DNA of 64,000 nt, taken from assembly GCF_002163585.1 (NCBI RefSeq), contig NZ_CP015579.1, positions 248,001 through 312,000 on the forward strand. The letters run 5' to 3'. The notes beneath the pieces are model-generated. The model was not told the DNA's origin and did no database searches. It worked only from the letters and a program-made list of their open reading frames with translations. Of the stretch, positions 1 to 8,097 are shown piece after piece. Position 1 is the stretch's first letter. The number at the start of each line of letters is the position of its first letter. The translations under genes were made by a program, and so were the position numbers. Source of the DNA: Tatumella citrea (lineage in GTDB: Bacteria > Pseudomonadota > Gammaproteobacteria > Enterobacterales > Enterobacteriaceae).

Positions 1-875
1 GTGCGGGTCGTGCCGGTCGTGCGCTGCTGTTTGTAGAAAACCGTGAGCGTCGTCTGCTGCGTAACATCGAACGCACTATGAAGCTGACTATTCCTGAAGT
101 TGAGCTGCCTAATGCAGAACTGCTGAGCAGCCGTCGCCAGACTAAATTTGCTGAACGTGTTCAGCAACAGCTGGAAAGCAGCGATCTGGATCAGTACCGT
201 GCTCTGCTGCAGAACCTGTCTCCGCAGGAAGATCTGGATATGGAAACTCTGGCCGCAGCACTGCTGAAAATGGCACAGGGCGAGCGTCCGTTAATCGTTC
301 CTGCTGATGCACCACGTCCTCCGCGTCGTGAGTTCCGTGAGCGTGATGAGCGTGGCAGCCGTGATCGTGATGATCGTCGTGGCAGCCGTGATGGTGACCG
401 TCCACGTCGTGAGCGTCGTGATGTTGGCGATATGCAGATGTACCGCATTGAAGTGGGCCGTGACGACGGTGTTGAAGTTCGCCATATCGTTGGCGCTATC
501 GCTAACGAAGGTGATATCAGCAGCCGTTACATTGGTAACATCAAACTGTTTGGTACTCACTCAACTATCGAACTGCCAAAAGGTATGCCGGGCGAAGTCC
601 TGCAGCACTTTACCAAGACTCGTATTCTGAACAAACCGATGAATATGCAGCTGATTGGTGATGCGCCTCAGTCTTCCCGTGAACCTCGTCGTGGTGGCCG
701 TGATGGCGGACGCGATGGTGCACGTGAAGCTGGTCGCGAAGGCGGACGTCGTTTCTCAGATCGCCGTGAAGGTGGTCGTGAAGGCGGACGTAGTTTCGGT
801 GGCAACCGTGAAGGTCATCGTGGTCAGCGTCGTGAAGAAGGTGCAGCACCAGCTGCCCGTCGTCGCGAATACTAA
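1..875 (+). CDS. deaD: ATP-dependent RNA helicase DeaD, C-terminal part (5' end outside window)
   Basis: The reading frame is open from base 3 and ends at 875, so only the last ~290 residues are present. It begins in the end of the helicase core ([17 protein letters not shown]), followed by the linker, the DbpA/CsdA-type RNA-binding domain ([19 protein letters not shown] onward) and a long Arg/Gly/Asp-rich tail with repeated REGGR-type units. DeaD (CsdA) unwinds structured RNA during ribosome assembly and cold adaptation. The internal ATG at 78 is not the gene start, because conserved helicase sequence continues upstream of it. In E. coli the next genes are also yhbW and ubiVU, so the context supports the call. 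A rho-independent terminator follows. Confidence 0.95.
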   Translation, partial: AGRAGRALLFVENRERRLLRNIERTMKLTIPEVELPNAELLSSRRQTKFAERVQQQLESSDLDQYRALLQNLSPQEDLDMETLAAALLKMAQGERPLIVPADAPRPPRREFRERDERGSRDRDDRRGSRDGDRPRRERRDVGDMQMYRIEVGRDDGVEVRHIVGAIANEGDISSRYIGNIKLFGTHSTIELPKGMPGEVLQHFTKTRILNKPMNMQLIGDAPQSSREPRRGGRDGGRDGAREAGREGGRRFSDRREGGREGGRSFGGNREGHRGQRREEGAAPAARRREY

Positions 876-930
876 TCACGAACTGACTAACAACAGGGGC
901 CGTTCTTCGGTCCCTGAGTAAGTCAGACAA

Positions 931-961
931 AAAAGCGATGGTGAAAACCATCGCTTTTTTT
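931..961 (+). terminator. rho-independent terminator of deaD
   Basis: A 9-bp perfect stem (AGCGATGGT / ACCATCGCT, 934-942 and 947-955) with a GAAA loop is followed by a run of T. The A-run on the 5' side means it could also stop yhbW transcription arriving on the minus strand. Confidence 0.85.
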
Positions 962-990
962 ATGTCTGGTGATTATCTGTCAGGAATTTT

Positions 991-2001
991 TTACAGTGAT
1001 TGTGCGGCAGCCATCGCCAGCGAGAACGAATAGATACGTGCGTCAATATCAAAGATTTGTCCGTTAACCATCATCTCATCTGCCTGATATTGCTGCTGGA
1101 GTGATGCCAGTCCCTGAGCTACCGAAGCCTGATCGCCCACCAGTGACATTCCCAGAGCACGGTCAACACCGTATTTTTCTGCCGGTGACCAGATATGGTC
1201 CATATTTTCGACCGGGACCGGTAACGGGCCAGGCATCCCACGGCGCAGATTAATAAACTGCTGCTGCTGTGAGGTGAACAGATAACGCGCCCTTGCTTTA
1301 CTCTCGGCAGCAATCACATTCACTCCGATCATAACGTAAGGCTCTGCCAGTCGTGCTGACGGGCGGAATTTTTCCCGGTACAGAGTTACTGCCTGAGACA
1401 GCATATCCGGAGCAAAATGAGAGGCGAAAGCAAACGGCAGCCCAAGATGTGCAGCCAGTTGTGCACTGTAAAGGCTGGATCCCAGCAACCATAACGGAAT
1501 CTGTAGTCCGGTGCCAGGTACCGGCTGAACATCAAAATGGCTGCCTGCCGGCGCATCAAACCAGCGGATCAGCTGTTCAATATCCTGTGGAAAGCTGTCT
1601 TCTGCGCTGCCACTCATATGGCGGCGCAAAGCCATCATGGTTCGTTGATCAGAACCCGGGGCACGACCGATGCCTAAATCAATCCTGCCCGGATATAAAG
1701 TCGCCAGTGTTCCGAACTGCTCTGCTATCACCAGCGGCGCATGGTTAGGTAGCATGACACCGCCTGAACCGAGGTGCAGGTGTTGAGTATTTGCGGCGAG
1801 ATAGCCAATCAGTACCGAGGTCGCCGCGCTGGCAATCCCGGTCATATTATGGTGCTCTGCCAGCCAGTAACGATGATATCCGGCAGACTCGGCAAATCTG
1901 GCTAATGCCAGTGAATTGGTAAACGCGGCACGCGGATCAGACTGTTCCGGAATCGGAGATAGATCCAGTACCGAAAGTTTGAAGGGCTTGAGGTCAGACA
2001 T
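991..2001 (-). CDS. yhbW: LLM-class flavin-dependent oxidoreductase (luciferase-like monooxygenase family)
   Basis: 336 residues, colinear with E. coli YhbW. The bacterial-luciferase-like TIM barrel is recognisable from [11 protein letters not shown] at the N-terminus, [39 protein letters not shown] and [17 protein letters not shown]. Such enzymes use reduced FMN; the substrate of YhbW is not known. I place the start at the second Met (2001), because AAGGT lies six bases in front of it while it would abut the first ATG at 2007. It lies between deaD and ubiV as in E. coli, and it is transcribed towards deaD. Confidence 0.88.
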   Translation of the reverse strand: MSDLKPFKLSVLDLSPIPEQSDPRAAFTNSLALARFAESAGYHRYWLAEHHNMTGIASAATSVLIGYLAANTQHLHLGSGGVMLPNHAPLVIAEQFGTLATLYPGRIDLGIGRAPGSDQRTMMALRRHMSGSAEDSFPQDIEQLIRWFDAPAGSHFDVQPVPGTGLQIPLWLLGSSLYSAQLAAHLGLPFAFASHFAPDMLSQAVTLYREKFRPSARLAEPYVMIGVNVIAAESKARARYLFTSQQQQFINLRRGMPGPLPVPVENMDHIWSPAEKYGVDRALGMSLVGDQASVAQGLASLQQQYQADEMMVNGQIFDIDARIYSFSLAMAAAQSL

Positions 2002-2093
2002 ATTCATACCTTTATCACACCGGGATCTCTGGCGTATTACCGGCAGAGTGATGCAAAACGCATCACTCCCAATGTATCGGTTTTTCTGTCGGA

Positions 2094-2996
2094 TCAGCTA
2101 AGCGGATTGTGCCCCGTCTCTGTCTGCAACGCCATTCCTTCAATATTTCGCCAGTAGCCATTACTGTGTTCTGAACCTGCGAGATCAAAGGGCATTGTCC
2201 CGTTCAGGTTTTCTCTGAACTGTTGTATCAGATCCGGAGTTTGCATATCTTCCGGCGACAAACGGAACACATCGACCAGTGACTGCATCCCTTTTTGCTC
2301 ATTACCCAGGTGATAGCAATAGCCACTCATGGTCTGAATACCGTTCAGTACAAATACCTGCTGTCCCTCCTGAGAAAGAACAGTCCTGCCTTGCGGATAG
2401 CTAAGACAACAGGTTTCACAATGGTCTTTGTCACGGTTTTCAGATCGGGCAGTAAAGCAGCGTGCCGATAAAGCCAGTGGCAGATGACCATAGCCAAACA
2501 CTTCTACTTCAAACTTATCTCTGAAACCTGCATCTTCACACTCACTCAGCAGGCTTGCCAGCCAGTCGCGGGATAATTCTACCGGCATGCACCAGCGCAC
2601 CATCCCTTGTTTCAGCAATATTTTCAGACTGCCAGCGTTATAAATATTAAGTGCATGCCCCGCAACAAACGGCAGCTTGTTCTCAGCAGCTAGATTTACG
2701 GTCCCCATATCACTGGCTTCAATCATAAACTCCCCGTTACTGACATAGCGTTTCAGCTCTTTCAGCTCTGAGGGTGATTGCAGTAAGGATAAGGTACTCA
2801 GAACCACCTGTTTACCGGCAGCCGCCAGCTGACGGGCTATCTCCATCCATTGGCTAAAAGAGGTGGCACGTCGCTTACTGCATACTGCTTCACCGAGATA
2901 GATAATCCCTGCATCGCTGGCAGCCGCAGCACGATAAAATTGGTTCAGTGTATCGGTTGGCCAGTACCAGAGCACCGGCCCGAGGGCATATTTCAT
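2094..2996 (-). CDS. ubiV: UbiV, oxygen-independent ubiquinone hydroxylation protein (U32 family)
   Basis: 300 residues, strongly similar to E. coli YhbV/UbiV. UbiV forms a complex with UbiU; together with UbiT they hydroxylate ubiquinone precursors without O2. The U32-family signature ([50 protein letters not shown]) is intact. The four Cys expected to hold the [4Fe-4S] cluster are visible: one in AVCSKRR and three in the ARCFTAR / CETCC segment. An upstream Met at 3014 lies inside ubiU and lacks homology; the ATG at 2996 is preceded by AGGA and starts eight bases after the ubiU stop, so the pair is a tight operon. Confidence 0.93.
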   Translation of the reverse strand: MKYALGPVLWYWPTDTLNQFYRAAAASDAGIIYLGEAVCSKRRATSFSQWMEIARQLAAAGKQVVLSTLSLLQSPSELKELKRYVSNGEFMIEASDMGTVNLAAENKLPFVAGHALNIYNAGSLKILLKQGMVRWCMPVELSRDWLASLLSECEDAGFRDKFEVEVFGYGHLPLALSARCFTARSENRDKDHCETCCLSYPQGRTVLSQEGQQVFVLNGIQTMSGYCYHLGNEQKGMQSLVDVFRLSPEDMQTPDLIQQFRENLNGTMPFDLAGSEHSNGYWRNIEGMALQTETGHNPLS

Positions 2997-3004
2997 GGTG
3001 GATC

Positions 3005-4000
3005 CTATTGCCATTGGCGGTGCAGGGCACCGAGGGTCGTTTGTGTTCCTTCGGCCAGCTCGCCCAGTTGTTGCATCCAGCGGGGATCAATGGCAAAGCT
3101 ATCGGGAGCGCGCAGGCAGCTGTCAATTGCCTGACGCCATACCGAAGATACCTGACGCACATAGGCCGGACTGCGCTGGCGACCTTCGATTTTTACCGAC
3201 ACAATACCCATTCGTTGTAGTTCCGGCAGCAATGCCAGAGTATTCAGGCTGGTAGGCTCTTCCAGGACATGGTATCGCTGTCCATCCACCTGATAGCGAC
3301 CTTTACACAGTGTTGGGTAACCGGCATTTTCCTGTGGACTGAACCGGTCAATCAGTACGTTATTAAGCCGTGATTCCATACCCTGAGCCGTATCTTCCCA
3401 GCGGACAAATCTGGCCGGAGAGCAGGCACCTACCGTGTTCGGGGATTCGCCGGTCATCCAGGAGGAAAGGTAACAGCGGCCTTCGGCCATAATGCACAGG
3501 CTGCCAAAGGCAAAGACTTCCAGCGGGACTGTGGTTTCGCGTGCCAGTTGCCGGACCTGGTGCAATGACAATACCCGCGGTAAAACTACACGATGCACAG
3601 AAAATTCACGCTGATAAAAGCGGATGGCTTCACTATTAGTCGCAGAAGCCTGAACGGACAGGTGACGTTCAGTGTGCGGATAGCGGGTACAGGCGTAGTC
3701 GAGTAGTGCCGGATCAGCCATGATTAATGCATCAGCACCGCTATTGACTGCGATATCTACTGCCTGCTGCCAGCGTTTGAAACCGCCGGGGTGAGCAAAG
3801 GTATTAATGGCAACATGCAGTTTCTTACGTTGCTGATGCAGATATTTTGCAGCCTGCTCCAGCCGTTCAGGGGTGAAATTCAGCCCGGTAAAATGCCGTG
3901 CATTGGTATCGTCTTTCAAGCCGACATACACTGCGTCGGCACCGTTTTCCGCCGCTGCTTTCAGCGCGGGCAGGTTTCCTGCCGGACACAACAATTCCAT
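3005..4000 (-). CDS. ubiU: UbiU, oxygen-independent ubiquinone hydroxylation protein (U32 family)
   Basis: 331 residues, the same length as E. coli UbiU (YhbU). It begins MELLCPAGNLPALKAAAENG and has the U32 signature around ARETTVPLEVFAFGSLCIMAEGRCYLSSW, which holds two of the four cluster-ligand Cys; further Cys occur in VGACSPARF and in TLCKGRYQVDG. Known role of the family: heterodimer with UbiV, needed for ubiquinone synthesis under anaerobic conditions. It is the first gene of a two-gene minus-strand operon, divergent from ubiT, so a shared 153-bp region contains both promoters. An isolated FNR-like half-site TTGAT occurs there at 4058. Confidence 0.93.
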   Translation of the reverse strand: MELLCPAGNLPALKAAAENGADAVYVGLKDDTNARHFTGLNFTPERLEQAAKYLHQQRKKLHVAINTFAHPGGFKRWQQAVDIAVNSGADALIMADPALLDYACTRYPHTERHLSVQASATNSEAIRFYQREFSVHRVVLPRVLSLHQVRQLARETTVPLEVFAFGSLCIMAEGRCYLSSWMTGESPNTVGACSPARFVRWEDTAQGMESRLNNVLIDRFSPQENAGYPTLCKGRYQVDGQRYHVLEEPTSLNTLALLPELQRMGIVSVKIEGRQRSPAYVRQVSSVWRQAIDSCLRAPDSFAIDPRWMQQLGELAEGTQTTLGALHRQWQ

Positions 4001-4153
4001 ACGTATCTCCAGATAAAAGCCGGTGGAAAAGTGTAGGGAAATTTATCAGCCTGAAAGTTGATTCAGGGCAGTGTATTACCGGATATTCAAAAAAATCGCC
4101 GTCCGGGCAGATAAGATAGCGTTTCTTTTTTGAGACCAAAGGAAGGGAAAGTT

Positions 4154-4678
4154 ATGCTGCAACGGTTACATCATCAGCTGGTTACCGGGCTCCCGAAATT
4201 ACTGGCAGGCCCGCTGGCTATTCTGCCGTTTTCATGCAAGAAAATGTTCCTGAGACAACTGATTAACTGGCAATATCAGCAGTTGATTGCGGCCGGTGAG
4301 ATAGACTTTCTGCAAGACCGACGGCTGGGGATTGATATCCGTGATTTGCATCTGCAATGGGTGATGACTCTGCAACAAGGTCGAATCGCTATCACCGATG
4401 ATACAGTCGCGGATGTCTGGTTCAGAGCAGGAATTAATGACCTGATACTACTCGCGGCAGGCCGGAAAGACCCGGATATGTTATTCTTTCAACGCCGGTT
4501 GATAGTTGAGGGAGATACAGAATTGGGATTAGCGGTAAAAAACCTGATGGATGCTATTGAACCTGAGTCTATGCCGGTGCTATTACGTAACGGGTTGCAG
4601 CATCTGGCTGCATTTACAGAAGCAGGAATGACACAGGACGCCAGCGTTATTACGGTGCGCGAAGAGAACTCATGCTAA
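4154..4678 (+). CDS. ubiT: UbiT, SCP2-domain ubiquinone biosynthesis accessory factor
   Basis: 174 residues with one SCP2/sterol-carrier-type domain, similar to E. coli YhbT/UbiT (VMTLQQGRIAIT...; DPDMLFFQRRLIVEGDTELG; LAVKNLMDAIEPESMP). UbiT is thought to bind ubiquinone intermediates and works with UbiU/UbiV in the O2-independent pathway. The start at 4154 rather than 4130 is chosen because AAGGAAGG precedes it and the N-terminus then matches the E. coli protein. It is divergent from ubiUV. The last codons overlap the start of yhbS by 7 bp, suggesting translational coupling. Confidence 0.92.
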   Translation: MLQRLHHQLVTGLPKLLAGPLAILPFSCKKMFLRQLINWQYQQLIAAGEIDFLQDRRLGIDIRDLHLQWVMTLQQGRIAITDDTVADVWFRAGINDLILLAAGRKDPDMLFFQRRLIVEGDTELGLAVKNLMDAIEPESMPVLLRNGLQHLAAFTEAGMTQDASVITVREENSC

Positions 4679-5172
4679 TTCGTACTGAAATTGGTATTGA
4701 TGCACCAGGCATCGACCGTTTATTAAAAGACCGTTTCCCGTCAGAGCAGGAAGCTGCACGTGTCAGGGAGCTGCGTGAGCAGGGGTTGCTTACCCTGGGA
4801 GTTGTTGCGACAGATGATGAAGGGCAGGTACTGGGATATGCTGCATTTAGCCCTGTCACTTCAGATGGTGAAGACAGTGGCTGGGTCGCGTTGTATCCGC
4901 TCGCAGTGAGCCGTGAGTTACAGCATCAGGCACTTGACGAACAACTGGTCTGCGAAGCCCTGGATACTCTGAATGAATTTGGTTACAGCGCAGTCATTGC
5001 TGAAAACAACATGGACTGCCTGACTTCGGTCGGATTTACTGCCTCACAGGGGCTGAGTTATCAGTGCCCGACGGGTCATTTGCAGCAAACTTTGCTGGTT
5101 TACCCGCTGGCAAACGGTCCTACTGATACGATCAGTGGAGAACTGCAGTTTTCCGCGCCTTTTTACGGCTGA
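4672..5172 (+). CDS. yhbS: GNAT-family N-acetyltransferase YhbS
   Basis: 166 residues, the same length class as E. coli YhbS. The GNAT fold is shown by the N-terminal [21 protein letters not shown], the strand [20 protein letters not shown] and the motif A region [23 protein letters not shown]. The canonical Q/RxxGxG/A acetyl-CoA loop is poorly conserved, as is usual for this subfamily. The substrate is unknown. Translation probably couples to ubiT by the 7-bp overlap. The 3' end overlaps the convergent yhbQ by 10 bp, so no terminator separates the two. Confidence 0.88.
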   Translation: MLIRTEIGIDAPGIDRLLKDRFPSEQEAARVRELREQGLLTLGVVATDDEGQVLGYAAFSPVTSDGEDSGWVALYPLAVSRELQHQALDEQLVCEALDTLNEFGYSAVIAENNMDCLTSVGFTASQGLSYQCPTGHLQQTLLVYPLANGPTDTISGELQFSAPFYG

Positions 5173-5456
5173 TCTGTCAGCCAGAGTGACAGATTGTCGG
5201 GTTGTTGCTCCACCAGTAGCAGTTTATCTGCCCGTGGCCGTTGTTTAAGCCGGTATTCAAGTACCGATGCCCGGGACCGGTCACCGGCAGGGCACTGGAA
5301 AACCAGAGTCAGCGGCCCTTTACCCCGCAAGGCTTTTGCGCCGGTACCCCGCTGATGCTGCAAAAAACGCCGGGCAACATCAGTCGTGATCCCGGTATAC
5401 AACGCACCTGATGCGGTACGCACGATGTAAAGGAACCAGCAATCTTCTGTCTGCAT
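5163..5456 (-). CDS. yhbQ: GIY-YIG nuclease-domain protein YhbQ
   Basis: 97 residues made up almost entirely of a GIY-YIG domain: [19 protein letters not shown] (tyrosines and glycine of the GIY..YTG motif), the conserved Arg in VARRFLQHQ, then [15 protein letters not shown] and the Glu of VLEYRLKQ. E. coli YhbQ is ~100 residues; its DNA target is unsettled. The ATG at 5456 is used because it has an AGGACGG ribosome site and gives the family length. The open frame reaches 5513 but those 19 residues have no homologue I know of. Confidence 0.88.
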   Translation of the reverse strand: MQTEDCWFLYIVRTASGALYTGITTDVARRFLQHQRGTGAKALRGKGPLTLVFQCPAGDRSRASVLEYRLKQRPRADKLLLVEQQPDNLSLWLTDQP

Positions 5457-5519
5457 CTTTTTTCCGTCCTGATCAGAGCAGGCAGTGTAGCGTGCTGTTT
5501 GTAACGATGCCATGAGTGA

Positions 5520-5966
5520 GTGGCTAAGGTTCTGAATTTGTCTGATTTAACACATTGCATAGACTATCTGAAAAAACACCATGTTCTGACTTTGTGCGCC
5601 GGGAATGGTGAAACGTTGTGGGCTGCGAATTGTTTTTATGTTTTCGATGAACAGAGTGTCTGTTTCTGGCTAATGACCGAAGACACTACCCGCCACGGGC
5701 AGTTGATGTTGGAAAATCCACGCGTAGTCGGTACAGTCACGACACCTCCTAAATCAGTCATGCTGATAAAAGGAGTTCAGTACGCAGGTGAAATTTTCCG
5801 CCCGGAAGGGCAACGAGAGCAGCAGGCATTAGCCAGTTATCAGAAGAAATTCCCGATAGCCAAAGCCATGAAAGCCCCGTTGTGGGAAATTCGCCTCGAT
5901 GAGCTGAAAATGACTAACAACACTCTTGGATTTGGTAAAAAAATCCACTGGCAGCGACCTTCCTGA
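5520..5966 (+). CDS. yhbP: YhbP, UPF0306 / pyridoxamine-phosphate-oxidase-like protein
   Basis: 148 residues, colinear with E. coli YhbP. It has the split beta-barrel of the PNPOx-like family: [51 protein letters not shown] and the C-terminal LGFGKKIHW. The family binds flavin or haem cofactors, but no reaction is known for YhbP. The start is a GTG at 5520 with no convincing ribosome site; no in-frame ATG exists further upstream. Together with yhbQ and yhbS it completes the E. coli-like yhb gene order. Confidence 0.87.
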   Translation: MAKVLNLSDLTHCIDYLKKHHVLTLCAGNGETLWAANCFYVFDEQSVCFWLMTEDTTRHGQLMLENPRVVGTVTTPPKSVMLIKGVQYAGEIFRPEGQREQQALASYQKKFPIAKAMKAPLWEIRLDELKMTNNTLGFGKKIHWQRPS

Positions 5967-6381
5967 CGGATTCTGCTCTGTTCCTTCCTGACGACATAAC
6001 GATCTTTAGCAAGGTCGTTATGCCACAATCCCGGGGCTTTTCCGCTACACATTTCTCCGTTCTGCCACGTACTTTCCTCTCGTGCGAAGTTGCATTTATT
6101 TAACAAAAAATAAATTTATAGCATTCATAAAGATAAATAATATTAACTAATTTCATTTGCAATCACCGCCAGTGTTATATATTAGTTAATTACCGGAAGC
6201 CAGTGGTTAGCCGTGATTCCTGATGTATCCTAAATAATTTACTATAAAACTTTTCCTGCCTGAGCAATCAGGCACTGTGAGCAATTCGCCTGCGCAATGT
6301 AAAACAGTAATTTATCTCATTATTTAATGTTTTTTAAACAATGATTTATTCACATACATCTGTTTTGAGGAAGGGGGATAT
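5967..6381. other. AT-rich intergenic region before the acyltransferase gene
   Basis: 415 bp without a gene. It contains a 12-bp imperfect hairpin with a TAGC loop (5995-6022, no T-run) that may end yhbP transcripts, then a strongly AT-rich stretch (6090-6360) with a spaced inverted repeat (next entry). The acyltransferase promoter should be here but I cannot fix -35/-10 boxes with confidence. GAGGAAGGGGG (6367-6377) is a strong ribosome site for the ATG at 6382. Confidence 0.6.
6142..6190. repeat. inverted repeat ATTAACTAAT ... ATTAGTTAAT
   Basis: Perfect 10-bp arms at 6142-6151 and 6181-6190 with a 29-bp spacer, about 190 bp upstream of the acyltransferase start. The spacing is too wide for one operator; it could be two half-sites or simply a product of the AT-rich base composition. 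Confidence 0.5.
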
Positions 6382-7584
6382 ATGCAAAACAGTACATCTT
6401 CAGAGCAATCAGCCTGGTCACCGACTGCGCATCATATCGTTCAGCGTAATGAGAAGGGAATGCTACCGAACCTCACGGCACTGAACGGGATCCGTTTTAT
6501 TGCAGCGTTCAGTGTTTTCCTGTTCCATTCGTCGATTGGCATTGTATTGGGCCCATTTTCGGACCCGACGATCAGTCAATGGTTTTATACTATTTTCAGT
6601 AAGGCTGGCTGGGTCAGTGTTTCTATGTTCTTCATTCTCAGCGGCTTTGTCATGGGCTGGTCATCGCGACCGGTTGATCATCCGATTCGTTTTTATAAGC
6701 GGCGTTTTGCAAAAATATATCCGGTGAATGTGGTCGTCATGCTGATCATGGTGCTGGCCGGGCTCATCAGTTTTCACCGGCCGGATATCTGGTTGCCTAA
6801 TTTGCTGCTGGTACAAACCTGGATTCCAAGGGCAGAAAACTACATCGGCGGGAATACGCCCAGCTGGTTCCTCTGCGCAATTATTCTGTTCTATATTATT
6901 TTCCCGGTAGTCTATCGGTGGGTAAAAGCGATCCCGGCAGATAAATTGTGGACCACAATTTTCCTCTGTTATGCAGGAATGATCATCAGCCAACTGGTCA
7001 TTTACTATTTCACCCATAATGAAACACCGCTGCCAGGCTGGCCGTTCAAAGTAGGTGAAATACAGTGGTGGATTTCTTACACCTTCCCGCTAACCCGCGT
7101 GTTTGAGTTTGTTATCGGGTTAGTACTGTCGAGGATTATTCTTGAGGGATATTTTATTCGGATCAGCACTGTCACCAGTACCTTACTGCTGGCGGCGAGT
7201 TATGTGATTGACGAATATCTGCCATTTCAGTTCAGCTACAACCTGATTACCCTTTATCCGCTGATTTTCCTGCTGGGATCGCTGACGGTGGGTGATATAC
7301 AGGGAAAACGTTCGTTTGTGAATTTGCCAGTCATGCAGTGGCTGGGCAATATCTCGTACGGCTTTTACATGATCCACTTTTCTGTGCTGATGCTGCTGAA
7401 GCGTTGGGTCGGTGATACGCCGCATAATTTTCTGCAAGGTATCCTGCTGTTAGCACTGGCCGCTGCGATAAGTATTCTGCTGGGCTGGGCGCTGTATAAA
7501 TTTGTGGAAATCCCTTGTGGGAATTACCTTAACTCACGGGTAAAAGCCAAAAAGGTTCAGCAACCGATGAGTGAAGCCGGTTAA
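6382..7584 (+). CDS. acyltransferase family 3 (OafA/YrhL-type) membrane protein
   Basis: 400 residues with about ten predicted membrane segments. The N-terminal LNGIRFIAAFSVFLFHSS carries the conserved Arg and the His expected for catalysis in the acyltransferase_3 family; WVSVSMFFILSGFVMGW and FYKRRFAKIYPV are also typical, and WLGNISYGFYMIHFSVL is the family's late conserved segment. Members O-acetylate or succinylate surface polysaccharides, peptidoglycan or small glycans at the inner membrane. The acceptor cannot be predicted because no glycosyltransferase or polysaccharide gene lies nearby. It is a single-gene unit. A strong ribosome site supports the start. Confidence 0.87.
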   Translation: MQNSTSSEQSAWSPTAHHIVQRNEKGMLPNLTALNGIRFIAAFSVFLFHSSIGIVLGPFSDPTISQWFYTIFSKAGWVSVSMFFILSGFVMGWSSRPVDHPIRFYKRRFAKIYPVNVVVMLIMVLAGLISFHRPDIWLPNLLLVQTWIPRAENYIGGNTPSWFLCAIILFYIIFPVVYRWVKAIPADKLWTTIFLCYAGMIISQLVIYYFTHNETPLPGWPFKVGEIQWWISYTFPLTRVFEFVIGLVLSRIILEGYFIRISTVTSTLLLAASYVIDEYLPFQFSYNLITLYPLIFLLGSLTVGDIQGKRSFVNLPVMQWLGNISYGFYMIHFSVLMLLKRWVGDTPHNFLQGILLLALAAAISILLGWALYKFVEIPCGNYLNSRVKAKKVQQPMSEAG

Positions 7585-7603
7585 CGTTCAGCACACTAAC
7601 TTA

Positions 7604-7627
7604 CCCTGCCCCTGAAAAGGGGCAGGG
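7604..7627. terminator. hairpin between convergent acyltransferase and nrdG genes
   Basis: Perfect 9-bp GC-rich stem (CCCTGCCCC / GGGGCAGGG, loop TGAAAA) directly after both stop codons. Neither side has a good T-run, so termination efficiency is uncertain. Confidence 0.5.
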
Positions 7628-7628
7628 G

Positions 7629-8093
7629 TCAACGCAGATACCAGATACGCTGGTTTTTACTGCCACGCCATTTGAGTGTCAGGTCTTTCTGGCTTTCTAT
7701 AAATTTCCCGTCGATCAGCACATTAATTTGCCGGGTGATGTTGCGCTGCGCATCGCTCAGCCAGTGAAAACGGTAGCCGGTCCATAACCAGATATCTTTG
7801 TCCGGACATTCTTCTGTCACCCGGGTGACCAGTTTCAGCACCGCACTCAGATTGGCCGGATGTAACGGATCACCACCAGACAGTGATAACCCCTGACGGC
7901 GAATCCGGGTATCGTTCAGATCGGCAATAATCTGATCTTCCAGCTGGTGGGTAAACGGGTGGCCGGAATCCACCCGCCAGGTCGACTGGTTGTAACACCC
8001 CCGGCAATGATGTTCGCAGCCAGCCACAAATAACGTACAGCGGGTGCCGGGACCGTTAATCACATCCAGTGGATAGTAACGGTGGTAGTTCAT
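7629..8093 (-). CDS. nrdG: NrdG, anaerobic ribonucleotide reductase activating enzyme (radical SAM)
   Basis: 154 residues, identical in length to E. coli NrdG. The radical-SAM cluster motif CxxxCxxC is at C26, C30 and C33 (CEHHCRGCYN), followed by SLSGGDPLHPAN, the SAM-binding GGD motif. NrdG uses SAM and an electron to make the glycyl radical on NrdD. The ATG at 8093 is preferred over the GTG one codon earlier (8096), because it gives MNYHRYYPLDVINGPGTRC like the family. It begins a few bases after the nrdD stop, so nrdDG is one operon. Confidence 0.95.
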   Translation of the reverse strand: MNYHRYYPLDVINGPGTRCTLFVAGCEHHCRGCYNQSTWRVDSGHPFTHQLEDQIIADLNDTRIRRQGLSLSGGDPLHPANLSAVLKLVTRVTEECPDKDIWLWTGYRFHWLSDAQRNITRQINVLIDGKFIESQKDLTLKWRGSKNQRIWYLR

Positions 8094-8097
8094 CACA

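Noticed and set aside
142..951. Several His/Asp- or Val-rich frames across deaD
   Set aside because: They arise from the Arg/Gly repeat codons of DeaD read in other frames.
4058..4071. FNR site between ubiUV and ubiT
   Set aside because: TTGAT-TCAG-GGCAG has one good half-site only. FNR control is known for E. coli ubiUV, but this match is too weak to list as a site.
5995..6022. Rho-independent terminator after yhbP
   Set aside because: The 12-bp hairpin is good but has no T-run on either strand; it is mentioned only in the intergenic entry.
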